Origin: Pseudomonadales bacterium
GTDB taxonomy: Bacteria > Pseudomonadota > Gammaproteobacteria > Pseudomonadales > Ketobacteraceae
Length of the DNA stretch: 57,743 bases
Direction of reading: 5' to 3'
Assembly: GCA_002708905.1 (NCBI GenBank)
Contig: PAPM01000031.1
Coordinates: forward strand, 1 to 57,743
The notes below the pieces were generated by a model, which saw only the letters and a list, made by a program, of their open reading frames with translations, did no database searches and was not told the DNA's origin. This document shows positions 50,563 to 57,743 of this stretch, in pieces; the stretch's first letter is position 1, and each line of letters begins with the position of its first letter. The translations under genes and the position numbers were made by a program.

Positions 50563-52920
50563 CTATATGTTGGCCACAGGAATCAATAACTCACGTCGTT
50601 TTTGTTCCCGCCGTGCCTGCCGCTTGCCTTGCCAGATAAGAAAGCCAAAGACCAGCCCGGTTACAACCAGCATGCTGCCTACCCACAATATGGAACGGCC
50701 AGGATGTTGTGACAGGGTAGCGAGCTGAAAATAAATTACCGCGCTGCCATAGCCCAAGGTCAAACTCCAAACCAGAGTAAAGGCTGCCCAGAAACCATTC
50801 AGCTCCTTATAAATGGCACCGAAGGTGGCAACGCAGGGCGCATAGAGAAGAATGAACAGCAGATAGGCGAAGGCACCGGCGCTTCCTGCAAACAACAGGC
50901 GCATTGAGCCCAGTGTGGAAAGGCTCACGGCCTGGGCTTGGGCTGCATCTGTTTCATCCGCCACGTTTCCTACGCTTACTCCCAGGGGATCAGTCAGTTG
51001 ATCCAGCAAGGCGATGAGGTTGGCGGGGATGGTGTACCAGGCTGCTATCAGTGCGTGGCCCAGTTGAAAGGGCGTGTCGTCGCTGTCGGCAGCGGTGTTC
51101 ATGTCTGTGTACAGCGCGTCCAGAGTACCCACTACTACCTCCTTCGCAAACAGTCCGGTAAAAATGCCCACGGTGGCGGGCCAGTTATCCGGTTCCATAC
51201 CCATGGGCTCGAACAGGGGTGTAATGGTTTTACCAATGGCCGAGATAACGGACTGCCCGCTGTTCTGGTGGCCGAAACTGCCATCTGTCCCTATGGAGTT
51301 GAGCACGTTCAACACCAGCACAACACAGACGATGGCTTTTCCCGCCCGCACCATAAAACCCTGCAAGCGCTGCCAGGTACGGATGCTCAGGTTTTTTAAT
51401 GTGGGAATATGATAGGCGGGCAGTTCCATGATGAAGGGTGATAGTGGCCCCGGCATCAACGCGCGTCGAACCACAAAGGCAGACAGAATCGCCAGGGTGA
51501 TACCGATGATGTACAACAGGAACACGACGTTCTGTCCGTTGTGGGGAAAGAAAGCCGCCGCAAACAGCGCGTACACGGTCAGGCGGGCACCGCAGGACAT
51601 GAAGGGCGCCATGATGATGGCCACCAGGCGGTCGTTATGATGCTCGAGCGTGCGCGCGGCCATCACGCTGGGCACATTGCAACCGAAGCCAACGATCAAC
51701 GGTACAAAGGCTTTTCCCGGCAGACCCACACTGCGCATCACCCGATCCACAATAAACGCGGCCCGCGCCATGTAGCCGGAATCCTCCAAAAACGATAAGC
51801 AGAAAAACAGCCCGGCGATCACCGGAATGAACGATGCCACCAGCTCTACACCACCACCCAGGCCGTCTGCGAGAAGGGTGATGAGCCATTCCGGCAAATG
51901 CAATGTGGTGAGCAAAACTCTCAAGCCGTCCACAAACAGCGCAGCCGCAACACCATCGAAAAAATCCACAAAGGCATTGCCCACGTTGATGCTGAGCATA
52001 AACATCAAATACATCACACCCAGGAACAGGGGTATCCCCAGATAACGATTCAGGAACAATCTATCCAGCCACTCAGACACATTCAGATGTGAAGTCGTGT
52101 GCCGGGTTACGCTCGCACACACCACTTGGTTAATCCAGTCATACCGACTTTGCACCATGGCTTGATCCAGACTCTGTTGCAGTGCCTGTTCCAGCTCGGC
52201 GATGGTTGCATCGATGTCGCCCTGTTCTTCTGCGCTGAAATATTTCAGCGCCCCCGCATCCTGTTCCAGGGCCGCCACCGCCAACAGGTGATGGTTGAAA
52301 TTCTGGTGACTGCGCCCGGCCGCCTGGGAGGCGATGGCTTCAATGGCCTGTTCCACAGCCTGTGGGTAATGAAACGGGCGTATGGGGCAATGGGGCTTGG
52401 CCTCCATGTTGGTGATCACATCCAGCAGGCTGCCCATGCCGTCTTCTTTGCTGGCAATAATGGGAACCACCGGGCAACCCAATTCCTGGGACAGGGCAAA
52501 AGGATCGATATGAATACCATTCTGGTGAGCCACATCCGTCATATTGAGGGCCACCACCAATGGCAGTGAGGCATCCAACAATTGCGTGGTGAGATACAGA
52601 TTGCGCTCAAGGTTGGAAGCGTCGACGATGTTGAGCAGCAGGTTGGCCTGGCCGGAGAAAATAAAGCTTTGTGCAATTTGCTCGTCGAGGGAAGTGTCAT
52701 CCGCACCGACATGCAGGGAGTAGGTGCCCGGCAGGTCCACCAGTTCATACTGGTGATCCCCATGCTGGAAGTGACCGGTTTTGCGTTCCACGGTAACGCC
52801 GGGCCAATTACCGACGCGCTGGCGGGAGCCGGTGAGGGCATTGAACAGGGTGGTTTTACCGCAGTTGGGATTACCCACCAGGCCGATGGTAAATCCAGTG
52901 CTGAATGCAGGCGCGCTCAT
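50563..52920 (-). CDS. feoB: Ferrous iron transport protein FeoB
   Basis: A 785-residue ferrous iron transporter with an N-terminal GTPase and a polytopic membrane domain. G-protein motifs are GNPNCGKTTLFN (16-27), G2 WPGVTVERK, G3 DLPGTYSL and G4 NMTD. The membrane part has two Gate-type repeats with the conserved GFGCNVPSVMAARTLE core and FVPLIVGF. It works with FeoA, whose stop its start overlaps by four bases. No FeoC was found in the 217 bases after it. Confidence 0.96.
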   Translation of the reverse strand: MSAPAFSTGFTIGLVGNPNCGKTTLFNALTGSRQRVGNWPGVTVERKTGHFQHGDHQYELVDLPGTYSLHVGADDTSLDEQIAQSFIFSGQANLLLNIVDASNLERNLYLTTQLLDASLPLVVALNMTDVAHQNGIHIDPFALSQELGCPVVPIIASKEDGMGSLLDVITNMEAKPHCPIRPFHYPQAVEQAIEAIASQAAGRSHQNFNHHLLAVAALEQDAGALKYFSAEEQGDIDATIAELEQALQQSLDQAMVQSRYDWINQVVCASVTRHTTSHLNVSEWLDRLFLNRYLGIPLFLGVMYLMFMLSINVGNAFVDFFDGVAAALFVDGLRVLLTTLHLPEWLITLLADGLGGGVELVASFIPVIAGLFFCLSFLEDSGYMARAAFIVDRVMRSVGLPGKAFVPLIVGFGCNVPSVMAARTLEHHNDRLVAIIMAPFMSCGARLTVYALFAAAFFPHNGQNVVFLLYIIGITLAILSAFVVRRALMPGPLSPFIMELPAYHIPTLKNLSIRTWQRLQGFMVRAGKAIVCVVLVLNVLNSIGTDGSFGHQNSGQSVISAIGKTITPLFEPMGMEPDNWPATVGIFTGLFAKEVVVGTLDALYTDMNTAADSDDTPFQLGHALIAAWYTIPANLIALLDQLTDPLGVSVGNVADETDAAQAQAVSLSTLGSMRLLFAGSAGAFAYLLFILLYAPCVATFGAIYKELNGFWAAFTLVWSLTLGYGSAVIYFQLATLSQHPGRSILWVGSMLVVTGLVFGFLIWQGKRQARREQKRRELLIPVANI

Positions 52921-53150
52921 AGTTTTTCCACCTGCAGGCCTTGGGCTTCTGCACGCCGCAGACTCAGTCGAAAGCCCCGCAGATTGATCTCTACCGGATC
53001 ACCCAGCGGCGCCACCCGCGTAATGCTGAAGCAGGTACCGGGAATCAGTCCCATGCTCATCAGTTTCTTGCGGTAACTGTCTGCCAGGCCGTGGTAACTT
53101 AATACCCGGGCTTGTTCCCCCACCGCCAATTCGCTAAAACTCAGGCCCAT
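52917..53150 (-). CDS. feoA: Ferrous iron transport protein FeoA
   Basis: A 77-residue SH3-like cytoplasmic protein needed for full FeoB activity. It has the typical MGLIPGTCFSITRVAPLGDPVEI-type core (residues about 32-54) and LRRAEA at the C-terminal end. It is the first gene of feoAB, and a possible Fur-binding region lies upstream. Confidence 0.93.
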   Translation of the reverse strand: MGLSFSELAVGEQARVLSYHGLADSYRKKLMSMGLIPGTCFSITRVAPLGDPVEINLRGFRLSLRRAEAQGLQVEKL

Positions 53151-53182
53151 GGTGCAACTCCTGTGGGATTTGGTCTGCCAAT

Positions 53183-53226
53183 AACGCTAATGGTTCTCAA
53201 TAATGGCTGATACAGATTATCATCCG
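53183..53226 (-). promoter_or_regulatory. Possible Fur-binding region upstream of feoAB
   Basis: On the reverse strand the stretch contains GATGATAATC followed by CCATTATTGAGAACCATTAG, two partial matches to the 7-1-7 Fur pattern. The match is imperfect, so this is a candidate only, supported mainly by its place before an iron-uptake operon. Confidence 0.4.
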
Positions 53227-53361
53227 AATGGGGAGCGGTACTGACGGGGGTCAATGCTCTATTAGATTTTACTAAACCAAACAATGCACAAGATTCGGGT
53301 GGTTAGGCGCTACCGATAAAGAGATGATTGCTGGAAACAGGTACAACGAAAGAGGACGTTT

Positions 53362-54219
53362 GTGAGTACGAATTATGGTCAGGGTGAGCACTACCGAAAG
53401 ATTGCATCGGCCATTGAGTATTGTGTGGATCACCGGGCCGATCAGCCGGGTTTGGCGGAATTATCCAGCGAACTCGGGTTAAGCGAATTCCATCTGCAGC
53501 GCCTGTTCTCGGAATGGGTGGGGGTCTCACCCAAACAATTTCTCAAGTTCCTCACCAAGCAGGAGGCCAAGCGTCGCCTGCCTGCACAATCGGTGGAGGA
53601 GACGGCATTGGAGGTGGGGTTAAGTGGCAGCAGCCGCCTGCACGATCTGATGGTGACCTGTGAGGCGGTGACACCCGGTCAGGTCCGGCAACAGGGTGAA
53701 GGTTTGGCGATTACCTATGGCATGATTGATACACCATTCGGTAGTGGATTGTTGGCGCAAACGGAAAAGGGTATCTGCAAGCTGGGCTTTTATGATGTGG
53801 CAACAGAGCGGGAGCAGCTGCTGACCGAATTGAAATCAGAATGGCCGAAAGCAGATTTTCAACGTGACGACCAACAGGCAACGGTAACAGCCCACAGGGT
53901 ATTTGGACGCTTGCACATGGGTGTAGCGCAAGATCCGCAACGATTGCACCTGTTGATGAAAGGCAGCCCCTTTCAATTGAAAGTCTGGGAAGCACTGTTG
54001 GCCATTCCGGAAGGAGAGGTACGTTCCTATCAACAGGTAGCGGATGCCATCCAAGAGCCCACCGCCGTGCGTGCGGTGGCCAGCGCCATTGCCCGCAATC
54101 ATATCGGCTACCTGATTCCCTGTCATCGGGTCATCAGGGCTACCGGCGAATTCAGTCAGTATCGTTGGGGCGTCACGCGCAAGCAGGCGATGATCGGTTG
54201 GGAAGCGTGCCGGCGATAA
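53362..54219 (+). CDS. AraC-type helix-turn-helix fused to methylated-DNA cysteine methyltransferase
   Basis: A 285-residue Ada-like protein. Residues 10-110 form an AraC-family DNA-binding domain (LAELSSELGLSEFHLQRLF, ALEVGLSGSSRL). Residues about 120-285 form the Ogt/AGT domain with the acceptor C254 in IPCHRV and the ARNHIGYLIPCHRV segment. The protein removes alkyl groups from O6-methylguanine and may sense DNA damage. The N-terminal zinc Cys domain of true Ada, which takes methyl from phosphotriesters, is absent, so how it would be activated is unclear. The start is GTG. Confidence 0.9.
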   Translation: MSTNYGQGEHYRKIASAIEYCVDHRADQPGLAELSSELGLSEFHLQRLFSEWVGVSPKQFLKFLTKQEAKRRLPAQSVEETALEVGLSGSSRLHDLMVTCEAVTPGQVRQQGEGLAITYGMIDTPFGSGLLAQTEKGICKLGFYDVATEREQLLTELKSEWPKADFQRDDQQATVTAHRVFGRLHMGVAQDPQRLHLLMKGSPFQLKVWEALLAIPEGEVRSYQQVADAIQEPTAVRAVASAIARNHIGYLIPCHRVIRATGEFSQYRWGVTRKQAMIGWEACRR

Positions 54220-54231
54220 CGCGGCGTTTTG

Positions 54232-55389
54232 CTACTGAAACAGATGCAGCAGCGTGTTGAGGAAGCGCTGCCCCAACTCGGTGGTGCGCCAATGATCGAG
54301 ATGATTTTCTAATAGCCCTTGTTTAATCGCTTCCTGAACAGCGTCATCCACTACAGCAATGGGCAGTCCGGTGCGTGCCGTAAACAGTGATTTGGGGATG
54401 TCTTCCTGTAAACGCAATGCATTCATAAAAAACTCAAAGGACAAATCCTGTGCGCTGACATTCTGCTGCCTGGAAGTAAATGCTTTCTGCGGGTTGAGGT
54501 AATCCTGGGGCAGGCGGGTTTTTTGATAACGCACCACCTTGCTACTTTCCATATCAGTGATCTTGCCGTGGGCTCCGGCGCCGACGGCCAGGTAATCTCC
54601 GAAGCGCCAGTAATTCAGATTATGGGCGCACTGAAAACCGGGCTTGGCGTAAGCACTGGTTTCGTATTGCTGGAAACCCTGTTCCTGTAGTAATGCCTTG
54701 CCTGCGTCTTCAATGTCCCCAAGAGCATCGTCTTCTGGTAGCGTGGGCGGTTTATTGAAAAACACCGTATTGGGTTCAATGGTGAGTTGGTACCAGGAGA
54801 GATGACTTGGCTCAAGCTCGATGGCTTGTTGCAGATCCGCCAGGGCGGAGTCTACGGTCTGTTGTGGCAGGCCGTGCATTAAATCGATATTGAGCTTGTC
54901 GAAGCCCACATTGCGGGCCGCGCGAATGGCGTTGATGGCTTCATCCCGGTTATGAATGCGGCCCAGCGCCTGTAACTGCCTGCTATCAAAACTCTGCACA
55001 CCAATGGACAGCCGGTTGATGCCTGAATTGTGAAAGCCGGCAAATTTTTCGTATTCAAAGGTACCGGGATTGGCTTCCAGGGTGATTTCTGCGCCGGCGT
55101 TGATGGGCACGATATCATTGATGCATTGCAGCAGTTGGTCGTAGCTGGCGGCGCTGAACAGGCTGGGTGTGCCGCCGCCAAAAAAGATGCTTTCAATCCT
55201 GCGGCCCCGGGCCAGCTGTTGATCCTGTGTCAAATCCTGCAACAGTGCCGCGATGTATTCCTGCTCCGGAATGTTCCGGTTCTCATGACTGTTGAAATCA
55301 CAGTAGGGACATTTCCGTACACACCAGGGGATGTGCACGTACAGAGACAGTGGGGGCAGGGTAGAAATCAGGGCGGAATTTGCTGCCAC
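54232..55389 (-). CDS. hemW: Radical SAM haem chaperone HemW
   Basis: A 385-residue radical SAM protein. The [4Fe-4S] site is C23-x3-C27-x2-C30-D-F in IPWCVRKCPYCDF, followed by FFGGGTPSLF and the HemW C-terminal domain (WRTTELGQRFLN). HemW proteins bind haem and deliver it to respiratory enzymes; they were once annotated as HemN-like oxidases. The gene follows rdgB by 4 bases, the usual order in gammaproteobacteria, and is convergent with the Ada-like gene, 12 bases away. Confidence 0.93.
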   Translation of the reverse strand: MAANSALISTLPPLSLYVHIPWCVRKCPYCDFNSHENRNIPEQEYIAALLQDLTQDQQLARGRRIESIFFGGGTPSLFSAASYDQLLQCINDIVPINAGAEITLEANPGTFEYEKFAGFHNSGINRLSIGVQSFDSRQLQALGRIHNRDEAINAIRAARNVGFDKLNIDLMHGLPQQTVDSALADLQQAIELEPSHLSWYQLTIEPNTVFFNKPPTLPEDDALGDIEDAGKALLQEQGFQQYETSAYAKPGFQCAHNLNYWRFGDYLAVGAGAHGKITDMESSKVVRYQKTRLPQDYLNPQKAFTSRQQNVSAQDLSFEFFMNALRLQEDIPKSLFTARTGLPIAVVDDAVQEAIKQGLLENHLDHWRTTELGQRFLNTLLHLFQ

Positions 55390-55393
55390 GATA

Positions 55394-56029
55394 TCAGCCG
55401 TTCTGTTTGCGGGAAAAAGCCTGCATCAATTTCTGCAGCGCCTGACCCCGGTGACTGAGCTGGTTTTTCACTTCCGGCTTTAGTTGGGCCGCGGTGCAGT
55501 TGTGTTGCGGTACCACAAACACCGGGTCGTAACCAAAGCCATTGTCGCCGGAAGGTTGAAAATCAATATAACCCTCCCAGGTGCCCTGGCAGATCAGCGG
55601 CACCGGGTCGGCCGCATGGCGCAGATACACCATCACACATTGGAAACGGGCGGTACGTTGTTCCCGGGGAATGTTCTGCAAGGCACCCAACAGCTTGTTC
55701 ACATTGGCTGCGTCGGTTGCATCCGTGCCAGCATAACGGGCGCTGTAAATGCCGGGCGCACCCTGCAACGCATCCACTTCCAGTCCGGAGTCATCTGCCA
55801 GCGCGGGTTTGCCGGTGAGGCTGGCAGCGTTACGGGCTTTCAGAATGGCGTTTTCCACAAAGGTCAGCCCGGTTTCTTCAATATCGGGAACATTGAGTTG
55901 CTTCTGCCCCAAGGCCAGCAAGCCGAAAGGGTTCAAAACCTGATTGATTTCCTTGAGTTTGCCTTGGTTGCCGGTGGCAACAACGATCTCTTGCATGAAT
56001 TGGAACCATTGGTTGGATTGGACGGCCAT
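55394..56029 (-). CDS. rdgB: XTP/dITP pyrophosphatase RdgB
   Basis: A 211-residue enzyme that hydrolyses non-canonical purine triphosphates such as dITP and XTP, keeping them out of DNA and RNA. Motifs are ATGNQGKLKEI, LADDSGLEVDAL, GDNGFGYDPVF and SHRGQALQKL. Family members start at the equivalent of M12 (MQEIVVATGN, at 55996). However, the ATG at 56029 has a GAGG ribosome binding site 5 bases upstream and M12 has none, so the longer start is kept here with doubt. It is co-transcribed with hemW. Confidence 0.93.
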   Translation of the reverse strand: MAVQSNQWFQFMQEIVVATGNQGKLKEINQVLNPFGLLALGQKQLNVPDIEETGLTFVENAILKARNAASLTGKPALADDSGLEVDALQGAPGIYSARYAGTDATDAANVNKLLGALQNIPREQRTARFQCVMVYLRHAADPVPLICQGTWEGYIDFQPSGDNGFGYDPVFVVPQHNCTAAQLKPEVKNQLSHRGQALQKLMQAFSRKQNG

Positions 56030-56113
56030 TATACCTCAGCTTTCACCGCAGGAGGTTATTGCCTATAGTAGGACGAACGTTTTGCGCTGACCTTACTTCA
56101 CTGCGGAATATCA

Positions 56114-56581
56114 ATGACACCCGGAATCAAGCTCGTCCAGAAGGCAAAAGTTTCTCACCGAGTACATGAATACGCTCATGATCCATCCAGTGAATCCTAT
56201 GGCCTGGAGGCCGCTGAGAAGTTGGGTGTTCCTGAAGCAAAGGTGTTTAAAACCCTGGTGGTGAGCTTGGATCACAAAACCCTGGCGGTTGGGGTGATTC
56301 CAGTTTCGTCGATGTTGAGTATGAAGCTCATCGCAAAAGCTGCAGGGGTAAAGAAAGCGGTGATGGCTGAGCCCACTGACGTAGAGCGGTCTACCGGCTA
56401 CGTGTTGGGGGGTGTCAGTCCCCTGGGTCAGAAAAAGCGGCTGCAAACGTTCATTGATGCATCCGCAAAAGAGCATGCAACGATTTTTGTCAGTGCGGGT
56501 CGACGAGGGCTTGAAATTGAATTGGGTCCGGAAGATCTCGTGAAGCTGGTGAATGGTGTGTTTGCAGAAATAAGTCAGTAG
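56114..56581 (+). CDS. ybaK: Cys-tRNA(Pro) deacylase YbaK
   Basis: A 155-residue enzyme that removes mischarged cysteine from tRNA(Pro). The catalytic K46 sits in KVFKTLVV, followed by GYVLGGVSPLGQKKR near residues 95-109 and FVSAGRRGLEIEL near 125-137, which match the active-site loop of E. coli YbaK. It is a full-length stand-alone copy, distinct from the YbaK-like domain fused to HDOD at 12870-14282. It is divergent from rdgB. Confidence 0.93.
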   Translation: MTPGIKLVQKAKVSHRVHEYAHDPSSESYGLEAAEKLGVPEAKVFKTLVVSLDHKTLAVGVIPVSSMLSMKLIAKAAGVKKAVMAEPTDVERSTGYVLGGVSPLGQKKRLQTFIDASAKEHATIFVSAGRRGLEIELGPEDLVKLVNGVFAEISQ

Positions 56582-56590
56582 GGAGCGAGG

Positions 56591-57289
56591 GTGAAACGGG
56601 TCATCGGCAGGGCTTTGGTAATCATCGGAACACTTATTGTGGTGTGCACGCTTGGTTGGGTGGCAGCCTACTTTGTGGAACGTGGACTGGATCATGAAAG
56701 CCTGCTTTTTGCCTTAACGTCGGAGTTTCCATATTGGGCACCGGTACTGCTGCTGGGGTTGCCGGCTGTTGTGCTTATTCAGCACGGTCGCAGATTGTTG
56801 GTTCAAGATAAGTTGCCTGTGTTCGCCGTGGGTGAGGTCGCCATTATATTTGCGATCCTGGGAATCCTCGCTGCGCTGGTAATGCCATTGGATAATTTCA
56901 GTTATGTTGCAGCAAGCATCGTGGCCAATGGTATTGAACGTGCACAACCCGCCAGAGTTGCCATTGAACGTTATCTTGAGGAACATGGTGAGTTTCCTGA
57001 TGCAGACGATCAAGTTGCGTCTGCTGGTTTATCCGGGGAATCGGATTCGCATATCCGCTCAATCCTATTAGGTAGTCAGGGTCGTATTATCATTACCTTC
57101 GATACGCAGGATCTGGATTGGAAACCGTCCTGGTGGCAGCGTTTGCTGATGATGGAATCCAATGATTTGACAGGCAAAACCCTGGTTCTGGTACCGGCAT
57201 TTGTGGGTGGCGAAGTGGTGTGGGATGAGTGCGAAGAGGGCACGGTGCCCAAACGTAATCGACATTTTAAATGTTCAGGGCATCAATAG
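56591..57289 (+). CDS. Membrane protein with periplasmic pilin-like region
   Basis: A 232-residue protein with about three hydrophobic helices: residues 5-25, 45-65 and 78-105. The third is followed by a soluble part with RVAIERYLEEHGEFPDADDQV, a pattern seen in pilin-like proteins, where A-x-E-x-Y-x-x-x-x-G-x-x-P follows the helix. Two cysteines near the end (DECEEG, FKCSGH) may pair. It is not a classic pilin, since two helices precede the pilin-like one. The GTG start follows GGGAGCGAGG. It lies 9 bases after ybaK and ends at a strong terminator. Confidence 0.55.
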   Translation: MKRVIGRALVIIGTLIVVCTLGWVAAYFVERGLDHESLLFALTSEFPYWAPVLLLGLPAVVLIQHGRRLLVQDKLPVFAVGEVAIIFAILGILAALVMPLDNFSYVAASIVANGIERAQPARVAIERYLEEHGEFPDADDQVASAGLSGESDSHIRSILLGSQGRIIITFDTQDLDWKPSWWQRLLMMESNDLTGKTLVLVPAFVGGEVVWDECEEGTVPKRNRHFKCSGHQ

Positions 57290-57293
57290 GCAT

Positions 57294-57322
57294 AAAAAAG
57301 CCCTACGTGGTAGGGCTTTTTA
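57294..57322. terminator. Bidirectional rho-independent terminator
   Basis: AAAAGCCCTAC and GTAGGGCTTTT form an 11-bp stem, with A-rich and T-rich flanks on both sides. It sits between the convergent membrane-protein gene and the truncated gene on the reverse strand. Confidence 0.9.
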
Positions 57323-57340
57323 TTTCGCATGGGAATTCGA

Positions 57341-57688
57341 TCAGGGCAACAGCGTTACATTGCTGGACATACGTTCACCGGTGGAGAGGTGTTCGAATAC
57401 CACTTCCACGCTGGTTAGCGTGTCAGGTAAGTCTGAATGATTTTGCATGGTGACGTTGAAGGTGTTGCTGGCAGTGTCTTCCTCAACCGTGAGCCATCCC
57501 AATGCATCCAGCTCAGCTTGATTTGCCACTTTATAGGCCAACGAGTTTACGGGCGCCATTTGGCTGGTGATCTGGAACGTGGTATCGCTGGTTACGTTAA
57601 TTGGCTCGCCGGCGTTGTATTCGAACCAGATGGGCTCGGGCAGACCGGTTAGCCCGGATATTTCACTAAAAGAAGGAGGCGGAACCGT
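57341..57688 (-). pseudogene. 5'-truncated gene fragment
   Basis: An open frame of 115 codons on the reverse strand, with normal-looking protein (PEPIWFEYNAGEPINVTSD, VEVVFEHLSTGERM), but no start codon before a TAA at 57689-57691. The only ATG lies 43 codons inside, at 57559, in the middle of the strand-rich domain. The fragment looks like the C-terminal end of a larger secreted or surface protein whose 5' part was lost or replaced. The 17-bp inverted repeat shared with 82-98 lies within it. Confidence 0.55.
57650..57666 (-). repeat. 17-bp inverted repeat, right copy
   Basis: On the reverse strand this reads GTGAAATATCCGGGCTA, identical to 82-98 on the forward strand. In both places it could encode EISGL after a TTT-[AG]GT pair, so 20 of 21 bases agree. 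Confidence 0.5.
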
Positions 57689-57696
57689 TTAACCCT

Positions 57697-57729
57697 TATA
57701 ATGTAGGTGCTTAAGCCAAAAAACAAGGA
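57697..57729 (+). promoter_or_regulatory. Possible promoter and ribosome binding site of a gene leaving the window
   Basis: A perfect TATAAT (57697-57702) is followed by AAGGA (57725-57729) and an ATG at 57740, three bases from the edge. The strings GGCGGAACCGT (from 57679) and ACGGTCCCGCC (from 57729) around it are near inverted copies. The gene itself lies beyond the window. Confidence 0.4.
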
Positions 57730-57743
57730 CGGTCCCGCCATGA

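Overview
The window reads as chromosome of a Gram-negative, aerobic gammaproteobacterium, probably a marine or hydrocarbon-using lineage of the Alcanivorax/Ketobacter/Marinobacter kind. This rests on content and order: phoBR-ubiA-ubiC, ftsY-ftsE-ftsX-rpoH, thiS-thiG-trmB, feoAB, rdgB-hemW, an AlkB-type alkane monooxygenase with its own reductase, and outer-membrane proteins. I cannot name the species from sequence alone. Coding density is high. No gene-free stretch exceeds about 250 bases, and I saw no rRNA, tRNA, CRISPR array or complete insertion sequence.

Layout. 0.1-6.4 kb: a DUF4124-like protein, yajQ, phoR/phoB, ubiA/ubiC, rubredoxin and a secreted beta-propeller protein. 6.5-9.6 kb: an HU-like protein, a small SCP2-like protein, a dicarboxylate/amino-acid symporter and a secreted helical protein. 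9.7-12.9 kb: a TetR regulator divergent from a four-gene membrane operon with COX3- and COX4-like subunits but no catalytic subunit. Two copies of a 14-bp palindrome lie between them. 12.9-17.9 kb: a YbaK-HDOD fusion, rsmD and two M16 peptidases. 18.1-24.4 kb: an AddB/AddA-like nuclease-helicase pair. 24.5-29.9 kb: ftsY, a large cruciform repeat, ftsE, ftsX, a secreted protein and rpoH behind a perfect CIRCE element. 30-37.7 kb: a small secreted protein and a reverse-strand cluster of reductase, AlkB, RND adaptor, RND pump and lipoprotein. 37.8-46.7 kb: DUF423, thiS, thiG, trmB, a large secreted metallopeptidase, a MASE1-CHASE histidine kinase and HMG-CoA reductase. 46.7-49.1 kb: an AT-rich insert with an exosortase-like/TPR fusion. 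49.1-57.7 kb: a calcium-loop protein, feoB/feoA, an AraC-Ogt protein, hemW, rdgB, ybaK, a membrane protein and a broken gene at the right edge.

The most unusual spot is 46.5-49.2 kb. A 768-residue exosortase-family protein fused to TPR repeats has glycine where the catalytic cysteine belongs, and the usual histidine is also missing. It is bracketed by the 3' part of the HMG-CoA reductase gene and a 42-bp diverged copy of that same part, which suggests the gene was inserted at the end of the reductase gene. Other notable points are the CIRCE element at rpoH, the TetR-controlled orphan COX3/COX4 operon, the ftsY-ftsE cruciform, the linkage of alkane hydroxylase with an RND pump, and short tandem duplications at several stop codons.
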